From: Drechmeria coniospora
Lineage: Eukaryota > Ascomycota > Sordariomycetes > Hypocreales > Ophiocordycipitaceae
Assembly: GCF_001625195.1 (NCBI RefSeq)
Contig: NC_054390.1
Span: 7,785,222 to 7,849,221 of the forward strand
Length of the DNA stretch: 64,000 bases
Direction of reading: 5' to 3'
Numbering within the stretch: position 1 is the first letter of the stretch; each line of letters opens with the position of its first letter. The notes under the pieces were generated by a model. It saw only the letters and a program-made list of their open reading frames with translations, was not told where the DNA came from and searched no databases. This document shows, in pieces, positions 34,359 through 43,841 of this stretch. The position numbers were made by a program, and so were the translations under genes.

Positions 34359-35323
34359 CCACAAGGCGATACAAGCCGGTGTACGGTATCTGCGATGGAC
34401 GATGATGCTATTCACACTCAGCGTACGGCTACCCCACTTCCGCATCCACCGGTCAGCCATCACCTCAGCAACACCCTCAAGGACCTCTGTTACGCTACAG
34501 CCTCAAACCTTGAAGCAGCTCCTCACTCGACGACAAAGCACATCTTCAGCGACGACGCTGGGCGGATACTGCGGATGTCGCGTCCACCAAGGCGAATCTA
34601 CGACGGTCTGGAACCGACGAGATCGCGTTTGGCCTAGGGGAGGAAACATATAGATGGCGCCTTTCAGGACCCGAGTCTTGTCGTGCCTGGATAAATTCTG
34701 AGCACTGCTGAACGAGGTATCGTTTCTAGCACAAAAGACCGCTGTTCTACCCAGCAGCAACAGAGCGAAATCTTGCCAGGACCCAGCTGCATGGAGGATG
34801 AAAGGACTGGGGCGTTTCGGTAGCTACAAGGGCAATTCTGATGACCGTGGCCGATCATCAGCATCGCGATGCCCATTCCCCACTCGCCCCTCGATACGTC
34901 ATCCCCACCTCGGGCGTTGCAACGGCGGAGACGATCATGGTTGAGCAAAGTCGGTAGAGTACGGAAACCACCACGGTCGGGTTGCCAGCGTCGTTTGATC
35001 ACGAAAAGTTCATTTGTGGGGGTGTAGTGATGGTGTTTTATGTACTTTCGTATTCGGCTGCCCCTTCAACAGCTTGACACGGGCCAATGAACAGTGAACA
35101 ATCCAAGTCAGCGTGTTGCCGCGCAACTCCCTCAGCAGAGTAGGGTCCTGCTGAACAAAAGGTCGGTCATGAGTGTCCTCAATTGCCGGCCAAAGGGTGT
35201 TTCGTACATGCCGTGAGCATGTCACACTGTATATTCCTATTCCCAAGCGGCCGCATGACGAGGGCCGAAGCTATGATTATCTGAGATCGTGACGCACACC
35301 GTCGGGGCTGATATTCCAATGAC
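34359..35323. other. Convergent intergenic region
   Basis: 3' regions of the unassigned gene and of the mRNA export factor. Short overlapping frames (up to 112 codons) have no recognisable content. Confidence 0.45.
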
Positions 35324-36685
35324 TCATTCGATCATGTCGACGTCGTCGGGCCCGACCGCTGTAGTAGTAGTGGTGGAAGCACCGGCTCCAAAATAGTCTG
35401 CCATGTCCGCATCAAGCTCGTCTTGCGTCTTCCTCGTGCGTGTATGGGTTCGGCCTCCTCCCCTGGCGGATTGGTATCCTTGCTGCTCCCTGGCACCGAC
35501 CTCTCGCCTGAGGCCCGGACGACGGCCGCCGCGAGAATATCGGGGCGCCGGACTCCTGGAACGGCTGCCGCTGCCCGGGATGTACCTGTCAATTCCCTTG
35601 CGGGCTGCATCGTCTTCGTCATAACGCCGGCGAGGCGACACGGAGCGCGTCTGGCGGCCGGGGATGGAAACCCTCTCGGACAGCGGACGACCAGGCATCA
35701 CGGCCGTGTCGAATGGGTTCCGCGCCGGACCAGAGGGAACCAGGTTGAGGCGAATCGGTTGGCCTACGCCGGTCGTCAGCGTGGGGTTCCCGTCGAGGGT
35801 GGGAAGGAGACGGGCAAAGTACCATTGGCGTTGGCGCCGTCAAATTGACGGATGGCCTCCTGCGCATCGTCCATCGATTCGTACGTGACATATGCTCTGC
35901 CTTCGGAGCGTCCTGCGCGATCGAAGAGCAGCTGTAGCCGTACGACCGGACCAATTCTGGCGAAGAGCTCCTACGATTAGGTTCGGAATTAGCCGCCAGG
36001 GTGGCCAGGAAGGACAGGGTATCCGCACATCCAGATCTTCCTCGGTCAAGTCGTAATGAATGTTCTCGACCCGGAGCTTCGCGGCCCTCGGGTGGCTGGG
36101 GTTGACGCGTTAGGAGGAAAAGGGGAGCAGTGATCAGGGCAGGAAAGAACCCACGTGCGATCGGGGGATTCGCGCCGACGCCGGGACACAGGGCCTCCTC
36201 GGCGAAAGCCTAGGGTCAATGGTCAGAGAAAGGCACGAGAACGAGACGGGAAACTCGTACTATCATCGTCGTAGCGATCATGGACCCATTCGCTGACGGA
36301 TCATCTTAGCAGGCACGTCGCCGGGTATGGAGCGATGATCGATTCGTCTAACCTGTCGATGGATCGGGGTTCGTTTCGAAAACTCTGGTCGCGCAACGGC
36401 CGGGCCCTGTCAGCCAGCGCTTTCGGCTTTGGCCCTGCTCGACCTGGCCATGGCTCCGCGATGACCGCGATGGACGTGGAAGCGCAAGCTCACCTTTCTC
36501 ACGCCATCCCGAGGGGACTCGATGCGGTCGCGACGACGGTCACCGCCGCCGCCGCGCCGGTTCCGGGAGCCGCTGCTGCGCTTAGGATGTCTGTCAGGTC
36601 AAGTGCCAACGACAGGCAGCCGGGCCGAGTTGCTCACGGTCTCGGCAATGATCTCATCGAGACCTCGGTCCATCTTGTCGGCCAT
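35324..36685 (-). CDS. RRM-containing mRNA export factor, Aly/REF (Yra1/Mlo3) type
   Basis: Eight short exons: 36685-36638, 36580-36494, 36426-36353, 36292-36261, 36209-36155, 36095-36029, 35970-35823 and 35763-35324. The total, 951 nt, gives 316 residues. The N-terminus MADKMDRGLDEIIAE is the conserved UAP56-binding motif of the family. Then come Arg/Gly-rich sequence, the block EWVHDRYDDD, and one RRM at about 104-185 (RNP2 LRVENI, RNP1 GRAYVTY). The C-terminal region is Arg/Ser/Pro-rich and ends in a FoP-type segment (KTQDELDADMADYF). The protein couples splicing to mRNA export through Sub2/UAP56 and Mex67. The acceptors of exons 2 and 3 are my least certain junctions (the third uses CCAAAG); the others are well supported by frame and motif continuity. 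Confidence 0.85.
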
Positions 36686-36949
36686 GCTGGGCGAAGATGC
36701 TCGGACGACGTGGCGGACGTGTAGGTTCGAAGGCAGGGGAGAGTGGTGGCGACGCCGGGGAAGAGAAGCTTGTCCTTTCAAGTCGTGCTCCTCATGCGGC
36801 TGGGATGACGATTTGCTTTCCACGTACGGAGTAGACGTAGCCTGTCCACTGTGCAATACTTGCAGTCAAATGTTGACGCTTGAGGTCTGCTGCGAGGATG
36901 AATTGATGGTAATTAGTGGGCCAATTCGACCAGTTAGGTGAGCGGGCCC

Positions 36950-37420
36950 AGTTAGGCAGCCAGCTCAAGTAGGAGTACTTACAGTACAAGTAATAATACG
37001 GAGTACTTACGGAGTACATTTCGATGTATTTAAGTACTCCGTACGGAGTAATGTATACTCCGTAATGTAAGTATACTCCGTACTCTGTACTCCGTGAAAG
37101 CATGTACCGGTACTTCAATGCTACGTGCATTGGGTGGACCTGGGTGTGCTTGAGACTTGAGTACAGTAACAGGTACCTCTTGGGAGTATATTACTTGAAA
37201 GCAGAGTACTGTACTTACAGGTAAGTACTTACAGTACGAGAAGTCCGTACAGTACTTGCAGTGATTAATTAATTACTGCACAACCTGTCACTGAAGCTGC
37301 TTGACAATGGACAAAAAGGTGTGGGACGGGGAGTGACATGGATGCTCCGACAACCGGGGCGCAAGCTTAGTACTTACTTTAACATTAATACTTGCAGTAC
37401 GGAGTACTCCGTACTTACTT
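36950..37420. repeat. GTAC-rich repeat island 7
   Basis: Contains TACGGAGTACTTACGGAGTAC, AAGTACTCCGTACGGAGTAATG, TACTCCGTACTCTGTACTCCG and GCAGTACGGAGTACTCCGTAC. One of the clearest examples of alternating CGGAG and CTCCG elements, able to pair with each other. Confidence 0.8.
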
Positions 37421-37659
37421 AGATATGCCTCGCCCTTCCCTAGACCTACGTCGTGCATTACTTGGGAATTGAGGCTATCATTTGGAAAGAAAAGGGCGAG
37501 GGAAACAAGCTGGATGACGGTACGTCTTTGCCTTCCATTTGACTGGTTACCCCCGTCAATCTACATTGTCCGAAGAATAGGATAATTGATCCGCTGGCGA
37601 GGTGTCTTCTTGCTGATCCCCGTACTCTCTGCTGCTGGCTTCGATTTAGTGATAGCATC

Positions 37660-38370
37660 AGCAAAGTGACGGGACTGTACATGTGCAGTGCAGTATTAGT
37701 ACTGCTCATACTCTGCATGTAGATGTACTTTAAGTACTTGCAACTAAGTACGGAGTAAGTACATGTAGGTACGGAGTACAGTACCTTGGTGCTTGAATGA
37801 GGGCATGGGGGGGAAGGCTAAGCGGCCCGAAGATTCTCCGCCGCCTTGCTTCCAATTCCGTACTGGACTACGGAGTATTACTGAGTACGGAGTACTAATA
37901 CTTAGTTGTACAGTACTCCGTACAGAGTGGTGGACTACGGAGGATTAGTCAAGTACTGCAGTACTCCGTACAAGTACTTATTGTACTTATCACAAGTATC
38001 AGTACTTACGTACTTACACTTACCTGTTCTTGTGTTTGTGGTTCTTACGGAGTAGGTAATTAGGTGCATGTATGCGCCGACAAATGTACAGTATCGTACA
38101 CAAGGTACTCAACACTGATTGTACTGTACGGTATTAGAACAAGGAAATAGGTGAAAGACAAAATATACTTACTCATGCACGTACATGCATGTACTGAGAA
38201 TGTACTGTACTTGCGACATAATGTGTGTGAACGTCCGGTACGGGTAATACCTCATCACAACGTGCGAGTATTGTCCTCCCAACTGTACGTGCAAGTGCTC
38301 CGTGCTGGTAGCCAATGCGGCAAAGCCACAAGTCTGTCCGTAAAGGCAAGTTTACTCGTACGGTACGGAG
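37660..38370. repeat. GTAC-rich repeat island 8
   Basis: Contains AAGTACGGAGTAAGTACATG, ACTACGGAGTATTACTGAGTACGGAGTAC, GCAGTACTCCGTACAAGTAC and a final CGTACGGTACGGAGC. Separated from island 7 by about 240 nt of ordinary sequence. Confidence 0.8.
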
Positions 38371-38893
38371 CAATACGGCCCTGTACCCCATCAGCATAAC
38401 TAGGTATTAAATTGATTGATGCCCTCGAGCAGCTCTCCAACAATATTCAGCTTAGCTTCTCTCCCCTGGCCGGCCAGGTGAAACCGTTGTCCAGCTTGTG
38501 CCTACCAGTAGCTTGCGACGTGGCAAGGGAACGGGCAACATCGCTCTCCCACCTGCCCCTCCCTAGCTTGTCTGTCGACTTCACGCTGCTGGCCTTTTTT
38601 TTTTCCTGCGAGCCACTGCCGCATTTCCCACTAGCCGGATTTCGTCGTCCCCGTTCGGAGGCCATTTCGTCGCATCGGCCACCTGCCATCCGCATCCGCA
38701 TCTGCGTCGACTTTTTTACCCTCCTCTTCCCTTCCCGTCGCCGCCGCCGCCTCCTCCCCTCTCGCTCGGCCATTCTGCCACGTGCGCCGTCACCGTCCAA
38801 GGCATCGTCGATGCCGCCGACCCCCTCGACGTGAATACATGCCCCCGACGACGACCGCCGCTGCGTGACGACGCAGCCTCCACCGCCGCCTCC

Positions 38894-40078
38894 ATGGCTC
38901 GACCCATGGGGTCCGTCCGCCTCAAGAAGGCGAGCCCATGCACCCTCCTCCTCGGTGCCATCCTGTGCATCTTCATCTTCATCTTTCTCGTCTCGCCCTC
39001 CAAGTCCGGCCCCATCAGCCGCATCCCTTCCTTCACGGCCTCGCATCACCTCTCGCCCCCGACGTCGCCCTACAAGAAGCAGAGCTCCCGATCGGCCAAC
39101 GACCTGAAGCCGCCGCCCGTGACGCGTTACAACCTCAACAAGGTGACGGTCACGTCGCAGCCCATCAAGAACCGCGAGCACATCCTCGTCCTGACGCCCA
39201 TGGCACGCTTCTACCAGGAGTACTGGGACAACCTGATGAAGCTCGACTACCCTCACGAGCTCATCACCCTCGGCTTCATCCTCCCCAAGACGAGGGAAGG
39301 CAATGCCGCGACGGCCGCGTTGCAGAAGCAGATCGAGAAGACGCAGAAGCGAGGCGACGAAAGGCACCGTTTCAAGAGCATCATCATCCTGCGCCAAGAC
39401 TTCGACCCTCCCCTCGCTTCCCAGGACGAGAGCGAACGGCACAAGCTGTCCAACCAAGGGATACGGAGGGCGGCCATGGCCAAGGCACGCAACTCTCTGC
39501 TCTTCACCACGCTCGGCCCGTCCACCTCGTGGGTCCTCTGGCTCGACTCGGACATTGTCGAATCCCCGCCCAGCCTGATCCAGGACCTGGCCCAATACGA
39601 CAAGTCCATCATGGTCGCCAACTGCTTTCAGAGGTATTACAACCAAGAGCGCAAGAGGATGGACGAGCGGCCGTACGACTACAACAACTGGCAGGACAGC
39701 GACATTGCGAAGCAGATGGCGTCGTCCATGGGCCCCGACGAAATCCTCCTCGAAGGCTACGCCGAGATGGCCACCTACCGTACCTTGATGGCTTACATGA
39801 GCACGCCCGACGGGGAGAAGAACCTCGTCGTTCCGCTCGATGGCGTCGGCGGCACCGCCTTGCTCGTCAAAGCCGAAGTCCACCGCGACGGCGCCATGTT
39901 CCCACCCTTTGCCTTTTACAACCTCATCGAAACGGAGGGCTTCGCGAAGATGGCCAAGAGGTTGGGCTGGCAGCCGTATGGGCTGCCCAACTACAAGGCA
40001 AGTGATTCAATCCAGCCAACTGCTGGCGCCGATTCGAGCTAACACGCATGGCCACAGGTCTACCACTACAACGAATAA
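38894..40078 (+). CDS. MNN9: Mannan polymerase subunit, Anp1/Mnn9 glycosyltransferase family
   Basis: Exon 1 is 38894-39997 and exon 2 only 40058-40078, giving 374 residues. This is a type II Golgi protein: short cytosolic MARPMGSVRLKK, signal anchor at about 17-34 (LLLGAILCIFIFIFLVS), stem, then the GT62 catalytic domain with the DSD motif at 218-220 (WVLWLDSDIVE) and the conserved NCFQRYYN, EGYAEMATYRTLMAYM and LDGVGGTALLVKAEVHRDGA-type blocks. Mnn9 seeds and extends the alpha-1,6-mannan backbone of N-glycans, which matters for cell-wall mannoprotein. The intron begins with GC rather than GT (AAG|GCAAGT) and ends CCACAG, leaving a last exon of six codons (VYHYNE). Without that splice the protein would end in unrelated residues. 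The start is supported by the fungal Mnn9 N-terminus. Confidence 0.93.
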
Positions 40079-40753
40079 GCGAATGCCCTTTCTTAAGTGT
40101 AGGCCAACGAAGGATCCCCACGTCTCTCCCATCCCGCCATCTCCGAGGCCGTCACAGTGGTTGACGTTGTCCGGCAGTGTCGACACTGCCGCGGACCGCC
40201 ACAGCAAACCTATACGGTCGACCGACCGCAGCGCGGCGAATCATCGTTCTTTTGTGCAAACACGTGATGGAACAACCCTGACCGCTGCTAGAGGGGGAGG
40301 GGGGGTGGTGGGATGGAGGGACATGCAGGCGTCACCGAGCCTTGATCTTCATGCACCCAATGGTGGTGGTAAGGGCATCCTCTCTCCTTCGTAGCGTCGG
40401 CAAACCTCGTTCAATGCCCTAGTTTATTTCGGCTTCTCATTCCCCCTCCCCAGAGATACATGTGCAAGATTGGAGATGGGCCCGGAGGTAGTGGGAGGGG
40501 AAGCTGGTGACATGGTGTGTGTGTTTATGGGCTGGATTATGATAGACAGTTGCAATATTTCGACAATTTTACACCCCCCCCGCCCGCCAAAGCGATGCCC
40601 GCATACGCTCCATGCATGTTTTGCAATGCCCAGGGGCGCAATGACAATAGTCCACCATGCCGAAGAAAATACTCGTACCGCAAGAAGGAGTTTGGTGGTT
40701 TTGCCTCGTGCCCAAGCTTTGGTTCCATCGCCCAGAGAGTTCGACGACGCCCC
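40079..40753. other. Convergent intergenic region
   Basis: 3' regions of MNN9 and PEX4; no gene recognised. Confidence 0.5.
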
Positions 40754-41392
40754 TCATTGTCCGTCGTAGCGTCCCCCTTCTTCGGCGCACCAGCTCTCGA
40801 CAAGCCTGCGGGTGCCGAGGACGTCACCTTGACGCAGCAGGGCGGCGATATCGACGTTGAGCGGGGAGTCGGTCTCGGGGCAGCTGAGAAGCATACGGAT
40901 GGCGCGGACGCACTCGAGGATGCTGTAAGCGGGGGTCCACGCATCCTTGAGCAGGTCGAGACATATTTCACCCGTGTGCAGCGCGATGTTGGGGTGCACA
41001 ATCGCCGTCACGAACTGTATCTTGGGAGGTTGGAGAGGGTACGCGGGGGGGATGCTGACTGTGAGCAACCAGCGGCCTTCTGCAGACGGCGACAGGGACA
41101 AGCGTTAGCAGCCTCGGACTTGGCAGCAACGTGACTTTGGGCGGGCGGGGATGAGGGAGGAAGGGAAAGGAGTGCTAGAGGGGACGATCGCACCGTCGTA
41201 TCCGCAACCGACGCCGCGTCCGTTGATGACGGCCTGCCACTCGAGCAGGTTTTCCTCCGAGATGGGCTCGAGCCGCTCGATGCCCTGTTCTTGAGGCTGC
41301 TCCTTGCGCCATATATCGAGCTCCTTGATGAGTCGCTTGGTGGCCGTCTTGGCGGAATCTCCGCCGGCCGAAGCTTTGCTGCCTGATGACAT
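40754..41392 (-). CDS. PEX4: Ubiquitin-conjugating enzyme, peroxin-4 type
   Basis: Two exons, 41392-41194 and 41079-40754 (114-nt intron, GTGCGA...CTGCAG), give 174 residues. The UBC fold is complete: N-terminal helix (TKRLIKELDIWRKEQ), PPAYPLQPPK, HPN at 95-97 and the active-site Cys106 in TGEICLDLLK, then WTPAYSILECVRAIRMLLS and SPLNVDIAALLRQGD. The block after the active site (DSPLNVD.AALLR.GD) matches Pex4, the peroxisomal E2 that monoubiquitinates the import receptor Pex5 together with Pex22. Other E2s share much of the fold, so the peroxin assignment rests on the C-terminal half. Confidence 0.85.
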
Positions 41393-41967
41393 TCTCGGCT
41401 GCCAGTGGGCGACGCCTGTCTGAGGCCCAAGTCCGTTCAGAGGCCGACGTTTCCTAGGTCAAGTACGAATCTAGGTATATTTGTGCGTATGATGTGCGGG
41501 CAGCGATGCGTCCGTTTCTGCTATCGTCTTTTTTATGCCTATGCACGCATATACGGGAATCTAGTGACGAGTCGACTGAGCTGTGGTCGTTAGGGGTTGG
41601 GGTTTTGGGGTTTTGGGGGGGGGGGGGGGGTTGATGGTATGAGATTATTGTGGCTGGGAGTTCAAAGGAAACGTTCGTTGGTGGTGTTTCTTACATGGGT
41701 AGTGCGGCTCTGTGACCTGTGACCTCTCGGCACAGAGAGCTGCCGCGCTGGCTGGGATACGGCGGGGGCGATGCCGAGGCAAGGCCCAATGTTCTTCGGC
41801 AACTCGCCATCAGCACAAATGAAATAACTTCTGTCGCTACGCAACACCCGTCACGGGTTCGAGCGTGGAAACATCGATGCGGCAGAAACATTTGCTAATG
41901 ACTAGATGAATATTACTACTCTACGAGATATCAATACGACGACCGAACGAACCCCACGGCACCTCCC
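41393..41967. other. Intergenic region with G-rich tract
   Basis: Lies between the PEX4 start and the 3' end of the next minus-strand gene. No gene recognised; it contains the G-rich tract at 41590-41632. Confidence 0.5.
41590..41632 (+). repeat. G-rich tract, quadruplex candidate
   Basis: TAGGGGTTGGGG then TTTTGGGGTTTT followed by about 17 consecutive G. Four or more G-runs of at least four bases separated by 2-4 T meet the simple pattern for intramolecular G-quadruplex DNA. It lies about 200-240 nt upstream of the PEX4 start codon (G-rich on the non-template strand of that gene's complement). Confidence 0.6.
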
Positions 41968-43104
41968 TCACTTCTTCTTGCGTCTCCCTCCCGGCATCGG
42001 CTTTCGCTTGACCGGTGACGATGACTTCTTCTTGGGCGGCGTCTTCGAACCGCGCTCCGGCGAAGCCTCGACCACGATGCCCACGTCTCTTCCCCTCCCC
42101 GGCGGCTCCCGAATGCGCACTCCGTTACCGCGGTCGTCGGCGGCGGTCCCCTCGCTTGTCCGACTGCTGTCGCTGGTCTGGTCGTCGCAGCTACGGCGCT
42201 GGGACCCCTGTCGGCTAGACGATGGAGACGAAGCGACGAGCCCTCGACGGCGGCCGTACGACATGACGGCCGGACCCGAAGCATATCGCCTCGAGCTCGC
42301 CGGAGCGACGTTGGGATAGGACGCCGGAGAAGCGCCGGTGAGGTACTGAAACGGGTCGACCTGAGAACGCGAGGAAGAATAATCATCGCGGTTCGAGGCT
42401 CGAGAGGCGTGGCGACGAGGACCGGACTCGGAAACGTGCCGCTTGCTCGGCCAGGCGTGCGTCTCCTCGTCGCGGCCGTTCGGGGAGAAGGCACGGTCTT
42501 CGTGAGGGCGACTGTGCGGCGTCGACGACGTGGTTCCGGACCGCGGCCGCGTGCGGGATGACGAAGGAGGCGGGAAATAGCCCATCCGAGGATAGGCTTG
42601 CATCTCCGGTCCCTCGGGAAAGGATTCTCGCCTCGGGCGTATCGATGCGGTGCTCAACCTCTCCTTGCGGGAAATGGGTGCCACCTGCGAGAGGGGGACG
42701 GCGATGCGGTGCTCCTTCCTCCCCTTTTTCCTGGCGTCACCGGCCATGGCCGAGTTCCGCCTCTGCCTCTCCTCCTCCTCCTGGATGCGCTGTCGTCGTC
42801 GGTCGAGCGCGGCCAGCTCCTCCTTGTTGAGCTTGACCTCGTCCCTGCCCTTGGCTCGGGCGCGGCCGATGCGTTGCAGCGCCGACCGGACCAGGGCTTC
42901 CTCCATGTCGTGAACGGCCGGCGTGTCGGCGTCGTCTCCGTAGACGCCGCCGACGTCGTATTCATACTCGCTGATCGAGGCCGAGTCGATCACCTCCCCC
43001 TCGTCGTCGTCCGATTCTCCGTAACCGCCCCAGGGAGCGGCCCCTCCATTCTGCCCCCCCAAATCCACGCCCGTGAACTGAAGGGAATCGCTGCTGATGC
43101 GCAT
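41968..43104 (-). CDS. Low-complexity charged protein, unknown function
   Basis: Single exon, 378 residues from the first ATG. It begins with acidic and Gly-rich sequence (SDDDEGEVIDSASISEYEYDVGGVYGDD), then a predicted charged helix (DEVKLNKEELAALDRRRQRIQEEEERQRR), a Ser/Arg/Pro-rich middle, and a strongly basic tail (KTPPKKKSSSPVKRKPMPGGRRKKK), suggesting a nuclear or nucleic-acid-associated protein. No family domain recognised. The frame stays open upstream of the ATG to about 43335 and encodes a plausible extension with an acidic run (YTDDDDDDDDE) but has no ATG. The true N-terminus may be longer and reached by an unrecognised splice. The upstream PRA1 gene on the same strand stops at 43311. 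Confidence 0.65.
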   Translation of the reverse strand: MRISSDSLQFTGVDLGGQNGGAAPWGGYGESDDDEGEVIDSASISEYEYDVGGVYGDDADTPAVHDMEEALVRSALQRIGRARAKGRDEVKLNKEELAALDRRRQRIQEEEERQRRNSAMAGDARKKGRKEHRIAVPLSQVAPISRKERLSTASIRPRRESFPEGPEMQAYPRMGYFPPPSSSRTRPRSGTTSSTPHSRPHEDRAFSPNGRDEETHAWPSKRHVSESGPRRHASRASNRDDYSSSRSQVDPFQYLTGASPASYPNVAPASSRRYASGPAVMSYGRRRGLVASSPSSSRQGSQRRSCDDQTSDSSRTSEGTAADDRGNGVRIREPPGRGRDVGIVVEASPERGSKTPPKKKSSSPVKRKPMPGGRRKKK

Positions 43105-43310
43105 GCTGCGTCGCAGCAGGGACAGCCCGCCGTCCTGCGTGTCGGTCTCGTCGTCGTCGTCGTCGTCGTCCGTGTAGAGTTCCTCGACCCTGGGGTCATC
43201 ACCCCCCCAGAGGCCGCGGTGCGCTGCGTCCCCGTCCGTTTTCCTCCGCCCGCGGCGCCTCGATGGTCTTCCCCATTGGGGCGCAAATTTGGGAGCTCGC
43301 GGCCGACCAC

Positions 43311-43841
43311 TTAGACCGCCTCCCCGGAAAAAGCCTCATCGATGGGCTTGTCCATGAAGGAGGCGTGGCCGATGATGGCCACGCCGGAAGCGCCGATGAG
43401 CCACAGCAACGTCGAAAAGGGCGAAGCGATGAGGCCCAGGGGGATGGCGACGATGAGCAGGCCCGTGTAGAGCTGCGACGAGGTGGCGCGGAAGGTGCCG
43501 AACTCGAGGTCGCGGCCTTCGAGCCGGCCGATGAGGAACATGCCGGCGATGACGAGCACGATGTCGAAGAGGAGGAGCCAGTTGGTGAGCAGGGCGTAGA
43601 GGCTCAGCATGGCGAAGACGACGGCATAGTTGGTCGAGAAGTGGCTCAGGTTGTAGTTGACGCGGGACTGCACCTCGCCAAAGTTGGCCGGCTTGGAGAA
43701 GCGCTTGAAGTCGAAGAACTCGGAGACGGAGCGCAGGTTCGCGAAGCGGCCCGAAAGGGGACCGGAGCGGAAGCCTTGCAGGCGGTCGCTGAGGTTGAGG
43801 CGCGTCGACAGGACGTCGAGCGGGATCTGGATGCGAGACAT
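43311..43841 (-). CDS. PRA1-family (prenylated Rab acceptor) membrane protein
   Basis: Single exon, 176 residues. It has an N-terminal amphipathic part with conserved FFDFKRFSKP and the PRA1 signature NYAVVFAMLSLYALLTNWLLL. Two long hydrophobic hairpins follow (about 88-120 and 135-165), each long enough to cross the membrane twice, with a short polar tail. It is a yeast Yip3-like factor of the ER/Golgi that binds prenylated Rab GTPases and influences their membrane delivery. Length is normal for the family. The start ATG at 43841 is preceded by a polypyrimidine tract. The next gene on the same strand begins within about 210 nt. Confidence 0.9.
   Translation of the reverse strand: MSRIQIPLDVLSTRLNLSDRLQGFRSGPLSGRFANLRSVSEFFDFKRFSKPANFGEVQSRVNYNLSHFSTNYAVVFAMLSLYALLTNWLLLFDIVLVIAGMFLIGRLEGRDLEFGTFRATSSQLYTGLLIVAIPLGLIASPFSTLLWLIGASGVAIIGHASFMDKPIDEAFSGEAV

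Larger units (their letters stand above)
36686..38893. other. Long intergenic region dominated by GTAC-rich islands
   Basis: Divergent spacer between the export factor and the MNN9 gene. No coding region supported. Two large GTAC-rich islands fill most of 36950-38370. From about 38560 the plus strand becomes CT- and C-rich, as expected for the MNN9 leader. Confidence 0.55.

Noticed and set aside
38447..39883. 478-codon minus-strand open frame opposite MNN9
   Set aside because: Antisense shadow; no domain, low-complexity Arg/Gly, and MNN9 on the plus strand is conserved throughout.
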